Assembly: GCA_951213105.1 (NCBI GenBank)
Contig: OX578149.1
Span: 1,240,001 to 1,304,000 of the forward strand
Reading direction: 5' to 3'
Length of the DNA stretch: 64,000 bases
From: Amaurobius ferox
Lineage: Eukaryota > Arthropoda > Arachnida > Araneae > Amaurobiidae
Shown: one piece after another, positions 21,991 to 31,483 of the stretch
How the letters are laid out: each line of letters starts with the position of its first letter
How positions within the stretch are numbered: position 1 is the stretch's first letter
The notes under the pieces: model-generated
What the model saw: only the letters and a program-made list of their open reading frames with translations
Database searches by the model: none
Told to the model about the DNA's origin: nothing
Program-made: the position numbers and the translations under genes

Positions 21991-22739
21991 ACTTTCCCTG
22001 CAATACATGGTAATGTATAGGGAAAGTATTGGAATCATGCCGAAAATCGCAACTCGAGTTTTCAACGGATCTACACGTTTCGAGACCTCTAGAATACGAA
22101 AAAACTATTTTTAGCGTGACGTCTGTGTATCTGACTGTGTGTCTGTCTGTCTGTGCAGATTTTGTATCCACGCTAACTAATAAACCAATGGACCGAATTT
22201 CATAAAATTTGGTAGGTAAGTCACTTGTGGGCGAGGCTGGTGCTGATTAGTATTGGGTATGAATCGAGATAAAAGAACCCGCCTTTTTTTTTTGCGAAAT
22301 GGCTCGCAAAAGCTTGTATCCACTCTATCTGAAAAACTAATGGACCGAATTTCACAAAATTCGATAGATAAGTCACTTGTGGGTCACCCTGGTGCTGATT
22401 AGATTTTGGCATGATTCGAAAAAAAATAACCTGCCTTTTTTTGCAAAATGCCCCTCCAAAATCGCCAAAATCTAAAATAAACTACGTATGCTATATATCC
22501 ATTAAATGCTTGTTTCATACGCAATTTTTAACGAAGAAAAGAAGACCAACCCCATTACACTATGACTAGCCGTTTTTAAGATATTTTAGTTTTTTCGTAA
22601 TTTCTCTACGCCACCTTTGAAAATAAGTCTAGTTATCAAATGAGAACGAAAATTGAATTAAAAGTGAATTAAATTTAATTAAAATAAAGAGAACGTGGAT
22701 ATAAGTCTTCAGGGAAAGTCATGTGCTGTTCGCATCAGA
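21991..22739 (+). repeat. Hairpin-headed repeat type 1, copy C
   Basis: About 749 bp, in direct tandem with copy B and separated from it only by TTTTT. Differences from B are scattered substitutions, so the two are not a very recent duplication. Confidence 0.88.
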
Positions 22740-23085
22740 ATTTTACTTATGGAAAAATATTTCTTTTAATACCTATGAAATTTTTCTTCTTCTGATAGCT
22801 ACAAAAGTAAGTATTTTTCCTTCTTTGTAAAATTGCAATTTTTACCTATGACTTTTCGTTTTGTTCATCACCTGTAAAATAATGATTCTCAAAGATTGTT
22901 CTTTTCTCTTAGTCGAAAGAAACACGTATTTTCAATAATGACACGATTCAAATTGACAAAAAAAAAATTATTTAAAAAGTAAATGATTTCCAACCAAGTT
23001 TAAACTATTTTTTCCAAACTAAGACGGCATACCATTGAATTTCATCTCGAGCAGTGCATGAATTGTGAATATTTTGAAAGAGTCG
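22740..23085. other. Nothing recognised
   Basis: AT-rich spacer before the chimeric SINE. Confidence 0.4.
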
Positions 23086-23101
23086 TACCCCTCCCAGAAT
23101 A

Positions 23102-23397
23102 CTTGTGTGGGTGACCACCTGAGAACACCGCGTGCTGTTGGCATATTTCGGGCGCGGTAGCCCGGTGGTTAGCGCGCTGGATTTGCACGCTGCCACAACT
23201 GTCGCCGTGTTCATGCGGAGTATGATCACGTTAAACATGTGGATCCGTAAACCCTTCCGATAGGTTGGTGGTAGGGGAAGGAGGGTACGGTCCCCCACTG
23301 GGTTCCGGTATAAATTGGATGGCACTTCCCAGCCGTCCAAAAGGTTACCTTAACACCTTTCTGGTAGGTCGGACGGTCTGGGTCTCAACAACAACAA
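23102..23397 (+). mobile_element. Chimera of 5S rRNA 3' segment and tRNA-derived SINE
   Basis: 23098-23141 (TACTTGTGTGGGTGACCACC, TGAGAACACCGCGTGCTGTT, GGC) matches the 3' end of animal 5S rRNA, which reads TACTTrGATGGGnGACCgCy, TGGGAACACCGCGTG. It is followed by a SINE: tRNA-like A box GGTAGCCCGGTGGTTAGCGC (23157), a body with GTTGGTGGTAGGGGAAGGAG and CCCACTGGGTTCCGGT, and the tail GTCGGACGGTCTGGGTCTCA plus (ACA)n. About 26 bp holding the B box are deleted relative to the copy at 26440-26702. The whole is flanked by ACCCCTCCCAGA at 23086-23097 and, after the tail, near 23396-23407. Confidence 0.75.
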
Positions 23398-23440
23398 CCC
23401 CTCCCAGAGTATTTCGTGAAAGCCTTCATCCCGATATTAG

Positions 23441-23470
23441 AACTTGACAATTAGTACTAATTGTCAAGTT
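23441..23470. repeat. Perfect 30-bp palindrome
   Basis: AACTTGACAATTAGT followed immediately by its exact reverse complement, no spacer, 30 bp downstream of the chimeric SINE insertion. Confidence 0.95.
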
Positions 23471-24284
23471 TCGTTTTCATGCAATAATAATCCAATGTGT
23501 TGGAGATGAGATAAGCCAATGTGTCCACCCTCTCGAGCACGCAATTTTGTGTTCTTGATAGGTTTGACATTAATGAACTCCTTTAAATAGATCTTTTTGA
23601 ACCCATTCTAAATACCTCCCATTTTCTAAATGGATGCCCAGCGACTCTACAGACATCTAAAAGTATGTTAAAGTTCACTAAACGCCTATGAGCTTTAAAT
23701 GCCTGTACACTTCCAATGAATAGCAATCTGTTGCTTAAAAAGCGTTATTTGCTATTTTTGATAAACTTAAACGCTTGCCTATAAAATGTTTGAGACTTTG
23801 ACGAACATTTATTTTGGAAACACTTAAAAAGGTTACATCTTTGAAAATGGTAAATTAATTTCATATAAGTGATTTCATACTTAAAAAAAATTCTTATAAA
23901 TTTCATTTTCCTCCTTTCTTAAAAAAACCCAAACTCTTCTTTAAAAAAGAGTTTAGGCGTTATTCTGAACTTTGTAAAAGTTACTATTTTTTTTTCTGTA
24001 GATCCCAGATCGCAAGATGAGAGTTATGATTTCCATATCATCATTCGATGTTGTAGATTAACTTATTTTCTCTATATTAGTGACCTTCAAAAGAATCCAA
24101 GGTCGTCCACATTCTGAAGTCGTTTCTCATCTCTTTGGATTAAAATCTTTCATAAACTCAGACATTCGTTTATTTTGAGATGTTCATAGTGAATGTTTTT
24201 TCTCCTGCTACAATAATGTTCATTCATTGTTATTCCAAATTCATTGTTACAGCATGCATTGCTGCAACCAAACGTACCTGTAAT
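23471..24284. other. No supported gene
   Basis: AT-rich DNA with no ORF of interest. Confidence 0.4.
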
Positions 24285-24368
24285 CATGGGCGCCCATGCC
24301 CTCTCCTGGAAGTTCAAAGTCAAACGAGTCGATGCTTAAGTTTGCGGAAACGTTCTATGGGCGCCCAT
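24285..24368. repeat. Two copies of a 12-bp GC palindrome
   Basis: ATGGGCGCCCAT occurs at 24286-24297 (extending to CATGGGCGCCCATG) and again at 24357-24368, inside AT-rich DNA. Confidence 0.85.
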
Positions 24369-24431
24369 GACTGCAACAAACACTCTATTTTAAATCAGGA
24401 GTATTAAGCTAATCTTTTCCACACAGAGGCC

Positions 24432-24539
24432 TTCTCCCCCACTGGGTTCCGGTCTAAATTGGGTGGTACTTCCCGGCCGTTCAAACAGTTGCCTTACACC
24501 TTTCTGGTAGGTCGGACGGTCTGGGTCTCAACAACAACA
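24432..24539 (+). mobile_element. 5'-truncated SINE (type A)
   Basis: CCCACTGGGTTCCGGTCTAA, then ATTGGGTGGTACTTCCCGGC and CTTTCTGGTAGGTCGGACGG, then TCTGGGTCTCAACAACAAC. Flanked by ACACAGAGGCC at 24421-24431 and 24540-24550. Confidence 0.88.
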
Positions 24540-24557
24540 ACACAGAGGCCATGACAG

Positions 24558-24612
24558 GCCGCCCACACTGCTGCTCTTAGTCTATGGATGAGTCGGACGG
24601 CCTGAGCTTTCG
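24558..24612 (+). mobile_element. SINE tail (type B), 55 bp
   Basis: Ends GGATGAGTCGGACGGCCTGA, GCTTTCG. Flanked by a perfect 18-bp duplication ACACAGAGGCCATGACAG (24540-24557 and 24613-24630), whose first 11 bp are also the duplication of the neighbouring SINE. Confidence 0.85.
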
Positions 24613-24630
24613 ACACAGAGGCCATGACAG

Positions 24631-25075
24631 ATATTATCGAAAATATGAAACTTGATTTTTTCGAATGAAGCTAAATCTTTAAAATCACGGTCACAATTTT
24701 CCCAAAACAATCCATTTTTACAAGGTGCAAGACCCGATGCACATCTCGCTTTGAAATCCATGTTGACGTGATTATTTTGAGTTTCCAAACTACTTTGGTT
24801 GTGAAGCTAATGTGGCTTAATGTGTCGGTTGAGAAAATGAAGTTTAAAAAGTAACTCTCCGAGCGAGTGTTTCGAACTTATTACTATAAAAAATAGGCAC
24901 TAGACAATTGAGTGTTAAAATCTATCATCGTCTTGTCAGGTAGAAGGACATTAAAAATGTTCTGTTTTTCAAGTGTGGAATGCTTCTATCTTAAAAATTA
25001 AACGTGAGAGTTATAAACAACAAGCGTTTTTAGCTCCCCCTGTAAGTGGATAAAATCAGATTTTGGATCGAGCTC
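24631..25075. other. Nothing recognised
   Basis: No supported ORF or repeat. Confidence 0.4.
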
Positions 25076-25190
25076 TTTCTTCTTTCGATATTACAAAAGT
25101 TGAGTTTTATTTTCTTCTTCTTTCGATATTACAAAAGTTGAGTTTTATTTTCTTCTTTCGATATTACAAAAGTTGAGTTTTATTTTCCAA
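25076..25190. repeat. Tandem repeat, three units of 35-38 bp
   Basis: TTTCGATATTACAAAAGTTG, AGTTTTATTTTCTTC repeats with starts at about 25083, 25121 and 25156; units differ by one TTC triplet. Confidence 0.92.
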
Positions 25191-25499
25191 AATGTTATTG
25201 ACGCAAAACCATTCATTTACTTGCGTGAGATGCACAGTCAGACAAATAAAAATGTCCATTGTTTCGGGTCGCACAGATAAACCCAAAGTATCATTAGACT
25301 CGGAATAGTGCGTCCCATTTTCATAAGTCTTCCTATTCCCGAAAATGAAAACTCATTTTTTTATGGATTTCATAAGATATTATGCTACATAAATGTGTGT
25401 GCGACTCCCAGCCACGGGTTTAAGATATTTAACCCAAAATCACGCATCCTCTGCAATCCCACATTTTCGATCTCGCCGATAGGACACATAAATGACATC

Positions 25500-25560
25500 T
25501 TTTAAGTATTTTCTTCATCCTAAATGGCATCTTTTAAAGTATTTTCTTCATCCATATCGT
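25500..25560. repeat. 31-bp tandem duplication
   Basis: GGCATCTTTTAAAGTATTTT, CTTCATCC follows a near-identical unit (GACATCTTTTAAGTATTTTC, TTCATCC). Confidence 0.85.
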
Positions 25561-25579
25561 CGTCCTCCCCTCCCCGCAT

Positions 25580-25852
25580 TCATTGGAAAGTCCTTGCTAT
25601 TTTATTGAAATCATCCAAAAATTTATTTTCAATTTCTATTTCGGCTGATTGAATTAGAAATTTTAAAAAGTCCCTTTGACTATCGGCTTTTATTTTCCTA
25701 GCACCCAAATGCGTATCCCATTGAAACATTAAACCACATGAACTTACTGTTTTCCCTTTTCTTTTTGTGCTTGGTACACGATTTGCTTTAAACTTGAAAT
25801 AATTTCTAATAATTCCCAAACTATTTAATTTGATACAACTGATTGTAGTCAT
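25580..25852 (-). CDS. Unidentified 90-codon ORF (doubtful)
   Basis: Reads MTTISCIKLNSLGIIRNYFK and later FLKFLIQSAEIEIENKFLDD, with a charged helical C-terminus. No family recognised and no neighbour suggests a role. Chance or a relic exon are both possible. Confidence 0.15.
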   Translation of the reverse strand: MTTISCIKLNSLGIIRNYFKFKANRVPSTKRKGKTVSSCGLMFQWDTHLGARKIKADSQRDFLKFLIQSAEIEIENKFLDDFNKIARTFQ

Positions 25853-25859
25853 TCCTAAT

Positions 25860-26439
25860 ATATATTTAAATCAATAGACAGTCCATCCATCGGCCACATT
25901 CATGAAAGCCGATCATCTGGCCTTTCAGTGCTCTCTCTTTATGGTCGCGGCGTTTTTGTTTTCGAGAACTTTCAAACCTGGCTACAGAATATAAAATCTG
26001 CATTTAAAAAAATTCTATGCCTTTTAAAGTACAGTCGGTAGTCACTAAAAAAATAAATATTATTAATTCTATTTCGAATGAGATTGTCGAAATCCGTTGT
26101 GTCCTGTAAATTCCCAAATTTAGTTTTTCTTCAAGGGCATTGAGTGCATCTAGTTTAATATGCAATTTCACGGTGTTGAGTTTTCGACTTCCGAAACTAC
26201 CCATATTTTATAGAAAAAGTTGTATGAAATGTAGCGTTGTACACGAGAATCCGCCGTCCAAATATGGTTCCAGCGCATTGACAACAATCACGCGCTGCAC
26301 ACATTCAACGAATCCGAACTGTCCATCGGCAACTGGGGTGTCCTAAAACCTTGCTTTTTTATTTATTATACACTAGCCGCCTTTGGCGACCAGCCTGTTC
26401 GCTACCCTTGAATATTCTGACCGTGGCAAACTCGCTAGC
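25860..26439. other. No supported gene
   Basis: Contains ACTAGCCGCCTTTGGCGACC at 26370-26389, a small GC hairpin element just before the SINE. Confidence 0.4.
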
Positions 26440-26702
26440 GCGATCTACCAGAAAGGTGTAAGGTAACTATTTGGCCGGCCAAGAAGTGCCACCCAATTTA
26501 AACTGGAACCCTGTAGGGAAAGCATCCATAGGGACCGTACACTCGTTCCCCTACCACCAACCTCTCTGAAGAACTTACGGACCCACATGTTTAACACGAT
26601 CGTACTCCGCGTGAACACGGCTGCAGTTTTGGCAGTGGCGGGAATCGAACCCAGTCCTACCGAGTGCAATTCCCGCGCGCTAACCACTGGGCTACCGCGC
26701 CC
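26440..26702 (-). mobile_element. tRNA-derived SINE, near full length
   Basis: On the minus strand: GGGCGCGGTAGCCCAGTGGT, TAGCGCGCGGG (A box, about 26702-26675), then GGGTTCGATTCCCGCCACTG (B box, about 26652-26635), then a unique body and CCTTTCTGGTAGATCGC instead of the usual tail. A-to-B spacing fits a tRNA head transcribed by RNA polymerase III. Confidence 0.88.
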
Positions 26703-26738
26703 TCGGCGACAATCTCCATACCTTTCTTTTTATTCACC

Positions 26739-26927
26739 CACTTTAGACCGGAACCCAGTGGGGGGTAGCATCCACAGGGACCGTACCCTCCTTCCCCTAC
26801 CACCAACCTCTCGGAAGGACTTACCGACCCACATGTTTAACGTGATCGTACTCCGCCTGAACACGCCGGCAGTTTAGGTAGTGGCGGGAATCGAACCCTG
26901 GCCTACTGAGTGCAATTCCCGCGCGCT
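26739..26927 (-). mobile_element. tRNA-derived SINE, tail missing
   Basis: Second copy in the same orientation. B box GGGTTCGATTCCCGCCACTA at about 26901-26882. The A-box end stops at GCGCGCGGGAATTGCAC, and the 3' part ends at the CACTGGGTTCCGGTCTAAAG region. Lies 36 bp from the preceding copy. Confidence 0.82.
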
Positions 26928-26948
26928 AATTTAAATTTTATAATGACC

Positions 26949-27288
26949 ACATGCTAAGCTCTATTAAAATATCCATCGTTCCATCATTTAAAATATCCAT
27001 AAAATTAAAATATATCCATAAATTAAAATATCCATTTAAAATATCCATAAATTAAAATATCCATTTAAAAAATCCATATCGTTCCTTCAATCATCCATAT
27101 CGTTCCACCAATCCATAAATATAATAATTTCAAATACATCACCACAGTTCAATCCACCATAATTCAATCATTTAAATTACATAAAATATCCATAAATTAA
27201 AATATCCATAAATTAAAATATCCATTTAAAATATCATATAAATATAATAATTTCACCCGATGTATACAATACATATGCTAAGCTCTTA
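26949..27288. repeat. AAAATATCCATAAATT-type simple repeat region
   Basis: Roughly 16-bp units of AAAATATCCAT plus AAATT or TT recur more than ten times. ATGCTAAGCTCT occurs at both edges (26949 and 27277), as if an ancestral segment was duplicated around the array. Confidence 0.75.
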
Positions 27289-27289
27289 A

Positions 27290-27880
27290 TTAATTTAAAA
27301 CCGGAAGCGCGGTCTCTATGGAAACGGCGAAAAAACTTCTGCGGGGGATCAACGCCGGTGAAGAACTAACTACTTTAGAGGATTGCCGTGAAATTGACAT
27401 TCGGAAAATCTTAAAATCCCGATGCAGCGGGCAATTTTCATTATTTCTTGACCAGATTGGACTTGTAAGAATGCCAGATCTTTGAGCTTTCTAAAAATAT
27501 AAATTATTAGTCGAAATTCTCGGAATTTTTCCCGATGGAAGGATTTAAAAACGAAAGTTCGTATTTTTGAACCGAAAGTGACTTTTGTTTTAAAATCTTT
27601 AAAAAATATTAGAATTTGTCCCTGAGATTTGAAATTGATATATTTTTACTCGCAATTGTCTGCTCTTTCCAGTGGTGTGATTTGTTTTTTTCTACGGCGT
27701 CTGGATCGTGGAGAAAGGGCAAAAAACGGTCGAAATCGCATAAAACATTAAATAACAAAAAACATAATTAAAATTTTAAAAATCGGTTTTCACATGTCCC
27801 CCCCCCCTCCCTCCGGGTCTCCGACTACCAAATTTCGTAGCTCTCCGACGCGCGGTCGCTGAACCTATAGTGTATAAGAC
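27290..27880. other. Unclassified, repeat-like
   Basis: Moderate GC at 27300-27480. A C run at 27798-27808. No coding feature recognised. Confidence 0.4.
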
Positions 27881-27898
27881 AGACACACACACAGACAT

Positions 27899-27957
27899 AC
27901 CGGCCGTCCAAATAGATGCTCAAGTCCTCAGGACGAGCCGGACGGTCTGGGTCTTCA
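27899..27957 (+). mobile_element. SINE tail (type B), 59 bp, with target duplication
   Basis: ACCGGCCGTCCAAATAGATG, CTCAAGTCCTCAGGACGAGC, CGGACGGTCTGGGTCTTCA lies between perfect 14-bp copies of ACACACACAGACAT at 27885-27898 and 27958-27971. Confidence 0.88.
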
Positions 27958-28379
27958 ACACACACAGACATTGCCTTTTATTATTTAAGATAACATTGTT
28001 ACAAATTTTCTATTTATTCTTATTATTAATCCCCCGAATCATGAAATTAGGAATAATAAATAATTGAATATCATAAATTATTGTTATTAATGAAAATTTA
28101 TTTAACATTTTAGCTTTAAAATTAAAAGTTAAAAAAAATTACCCTGGGTTGTATTTGAATGAAGGAAAAGATAACACATGTATATATAAAAGAGAACCAT
28201 TTTCAGATTGTTACTACTACTTGTTGCAGAATGTTATAATAATTCTGAACTGAGAGGCTTATACCATTTCTCCTTCAGCTTATATCAGTTCGTCACAGTT
28301 TCGAGTGGTGAGCCTCCCCAGATGTGAACCACCTCTTAAATAAAGTTTTTAAGATAACTCTATTCTTTTTAGCTTTTTT

Positions 28380-29330
28380 ATCAAATGATTAGTCCATGTA
28401 TCGAATTTCAAACATCTATCACATTTTAAAGAATATTATTTATTGACTCTTCTTTATTTCTTATTTCGCCGTTCGAATGTTGCAGAACATTTTTAATACA
28501 ACCTAACAACCCTCTACAGAACATTTTTTAAAAATTTGATTGTCCTTAATCTTACGATCGACCCGTGTATCAAATTTCGAGTCTATATCCCATTTAAAAT
28601 AAATCGTTTCGCATTTATTCCGCAGTTAGAATATTTTGGTGTGCGGCACCCCCTAAAGAAGTAACTATTGGAATACTGAAATTGTACACTTTCTTCCTTT
28701 CGAACAATCCATATCTGATCGTGAATTTTTCTATAATTTCACCTTTCGAATATTTTGGTGCGAACACCACCCCTCCCCCCCCTTTACTAAACATTTTTAA
28801 AAAATTCGAATTTTTCCGAAGATTTTATTGAATAGTTGACCTGCGTTAAAAAATTTCAGGTCTCCATCTCACTTAAAAGAAGACGTTTATCATTCACTCG
28901 GCAAATCGGACCTTTTGGTGAATGGCAAACCCTAAAGTGGATCGAACCTTTTGGTGTAAGGTAAACCCTAAAGTAGATCCTTAAAGTCCCTAAAGTAGCC
29001 TTATCTTGAAAAACTAAAATTGCAATTTCTTTCTTTCCAACTATCTACTCCTACATCCAATTTGAAGTCTCTATCTCATCAGGAGATAGATATGCTTTTC
29101 CGTCATTTAATATTTCAAACGTTTTGATGTGGAGCACCCCTCCAGTGCAGAACATTTTTTAAAAAATCGATTTTTCTAGAGGTTTTTATTGAGCGATTGA
29201 CCCGTGTGCCAAATTGCAAAATTCTATTTCACTTTAAAAAGGCATTTTCCATTTATTCGGCAAATCGAATCTTTTGGTAATAACCCTAAAGTAGAAAATC
29301 TTGAAAAATTAAAATTGCGCACTTTCTTTC
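28380..29330. repeat. Decayed tandem array, units of about 150-200 bp
   Basis: The block GACCCGTGTATCAAATTTC, then a CAC/CCATTT-AAA segment, a TTATTC.GC region, TTTTGGTG and a CACCCC or ACCCTAAAG end recurs at about 28391, 28561, 28700, 28838, 29037 and 29199. AACATTTTTTAAAAA-ATTCGA links the units. Confidence 0.7.
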
Positions 29331-29590
29331 GATAAAATGTTTGAGGTATTAAACTTGGTTTTGTCAAAGGGTCTAGGGAAGAGTAAATGAATTGTGTTAT
29401 GTTAAGGATTGGTATAAATATGCAGTATGTGCTTTGATAGGGAGTCGTATAAGAAATAATATTGAATCGCATGTGTCTGTAGATATTAGGAGCGGATGTC
29501 CATCGGTTCCTGTTTCCGGGGTGTACTTGGACGGTTCGTATAACTTTAAATAAGTCGAAAACCGTTTTTAAATAATTTTGTAATAGAAAT

Positions 29591-29750
29591 GTGGTTGAAG
29601 TCCATGTGTATTAATTTGAAAAGAGCCGCGAGGGGGCGCTGCGGCATGAGTTTCGTTGTGTTGGAAGCGATTCGAGAGTTTCTCTTTCCAGCCGATGCTT
29701 GTGAAATAAAAAGTGATCGAGTCCGCTTGAGTTATTGCGTGAAAACAATT
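29591..29750 (+). repeat. Left LTR-like repeat (Y) of the BEL element
   Basis: TTGAAGTCCATGTGTATTAA, then AAAAGAGCCGCGAGGGGGCG and CGATGCTTGTGAAATAAAAA; the AATAAA could be a polyadenylation signal. Matches 33724-33897 at roughly 90 percent by eye. Confidence 0.75.
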
Positions 29751-30108
29751 AATTTCCCCCATATTTTTGGGTCCGTAATCGAGCCGGATCTATGGATACC
29801 TGTGAAATAGAAAACATCCCATAACTGTGTGTGTGAATGGCAATTTGGAGGAATGAAGAACCTGAGGAATTTCTTCAAGAAGTGTAAGCAGATTCTTCTA
29901 CAATGCTGTAGCTGGTGATGTATCTCAAAATCGAAACTGTGTCAAGCTGTGCCTTGTAGGAAGTCGGCTACTAACGGCAAAATAGTAAGTTATAAATTTA
30001 TTTCATAATGGAGCAAAAATGATTAAATAAGAAAAAGATGTTGAAATTAGACATAACTAAAACTTGAAGTGTTCCAGATAACATTCAATTGGGATTATAT
30101 GAGATCAA

Positions 30109-30193
30109 GTGTCGTAAAATCGAAGACGATTTACGACACGTAACAGCAGAATTGTTAGAAATCGCTTACAGCAGTGATTAGCTAACAATTCTG
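30109..30193. repeat. Two adjacent hairpins
   Basis: First: GTGTCGTAAAATCG (30109-30122) pairs with CGATTTACGACAC (30127-30139), one bulged A, loop AAGA. Second: CAGAATTGTTAG (30147-30158) pairs perfectly with CTAACAATTCTG (30182-30193), loop 23 nt. Confidence 0.88.
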
Positions 30194-30299
30194 ATTTCAC
30201 GAGAACTTTAGATTTCCTTATCGTGCCAAAGATCATAGTTTAGTCTTTTATTCATCCAATTCCCACGAAATGTCCAACTAGCTGCTCCTGAGTTTAAAT

Positions 30300-31480
30300 C
30301 GATGCATTAATCGGCGGAGTGTTTTTATGAACTTTTGAAAACAGGTAAGGTTCGCTTGCCAGATTGAAATTTAATTTTACAAGCGTCAGTATTTGGATAT
30401 ATTGGAGATGGGAGTGCTTCCAGTTTTGAAGAAGAAGGTAGCGTTCGTTCACTCTGGGCTCATTTGTGGGAGTGGAAGAAGCCATTAAAAATTCATACAT
30501 GGAAAAAGAGGAGGTGACAAAGAAATATTCTGTGAAAAGCACTTTTTAGAAACGTATAGATATATGGTACAAATGCCACTGAAAGAGGATCCTTCATGCA
30601 TGAAAGAGGTCCTTCATGAATCGAAGACTAAACTCCCTTTGGAATCGTTTGGTAAGGGAACCCGAGTTTTTATCTCTTTACCAAATATGAATATTTAGGA
30701 CACATGGAATTAGTCAGTGAAAATTACTAACCAAAGAGCACATATTATATGCCACACCGTGGTATATATCGCTCAGAGAAGAGCTCACCGAAGTTACGCG
30801 TGGTGTTGGATGCATCTACTTCGACTGAAAAATCTCTAAACTCTTTACAGTACAACGGAGGAGTCATACAAGATGACGTATTTTCAAGCAAGATTAGATT
30901 TCGAAAGCACCGTGTGGCCTTCCTAGCAGACATTTAAAAGATGGATCGTATGATCCTTATGGGTCCACTTCAAAGAAACTTGCAAAGAATCGTATGGAAA
31001 GATTTACAAACTTCAATTACTTGAAACTTACAAGCTCACCGTACCTTGCTACGAGGATACTAAAGCAATTAGCTTTAGACGAGGAAAAAATTTCCCCTTA
31101 GCTGCTTCCGTCACGAAGAGTGACTTTTATATGGATGTTCCGACTGCGAAGGACCTTCAACAACAATTGATACTTTTACTTGAGCGCGGAGTCTACATAA
31201 GTGGTCTGTAAATGAGCCACAACTTTTGTGCGGTATGTCAGAAGGTTCCGAAGATTATTCATTTATGTCTACAAGGCTTTAGGAATTTTATGGAAACCTC
31301 AGAGTAGCCGTCGAACAACATAATGTTTACACCACTTGAAGGCACTGCAAAAATTTTCTATCCACTTGGACTAATTGGACCAATCATTATACAAGAGCTA
31401 AAACATTTATGCAACGGCTATAGGTTCTACAAATAGATTGGAATGAAAGGGAAGCCCAGGAATGGCATAGTTTTTTAATT
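30300..31480 (+). pseudogene. BEL/Pao protease end and reverse transcriptase, broken
   Basis: Would copy element RNA into DNA inside virus-like particles. From 30300 scraps match the protease-RT linker: KTGKVRL, then FGYIGDG and VEEAIKNSYMEKEEVTKKYS. The open stretch 30749-30937 reads LRVVLDASTSTEKSLNSLQY, then VIQDDVFSSKIRFRKHRVAF and LADI, matching Pao RT motif A (the LRVVFDAS and FRKH...ADI signatures). The box that should be YVDD reads FYMDVPT near 31131, so one catalytic Asp is replaced. FYPLGLIGPIIIQELKHLCN (31360-31420) is the connection segment. Several stops and frame changes. Confidence 0.85.
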
Positions 31481-31483
31481 TCC

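Noticed and set aside
20088..22739. Helitron assignment for the hairpin-headed repeat
   Set aside because: The hairpin is at the very end and is not followed by CTRR; the other end has an inverted 12-bp match, unlike Helitrons.
23098..23141. Functional 5S rRNA gene
   Set aside because: Only the 3' third is present, and it is fused to a SINE inside one insertion.
26639..26702. Functional tRNA gene
   Set aside because: A and B boxes are tRNA-like, but there is no acceptor stem closure and the body continues as a SINE.
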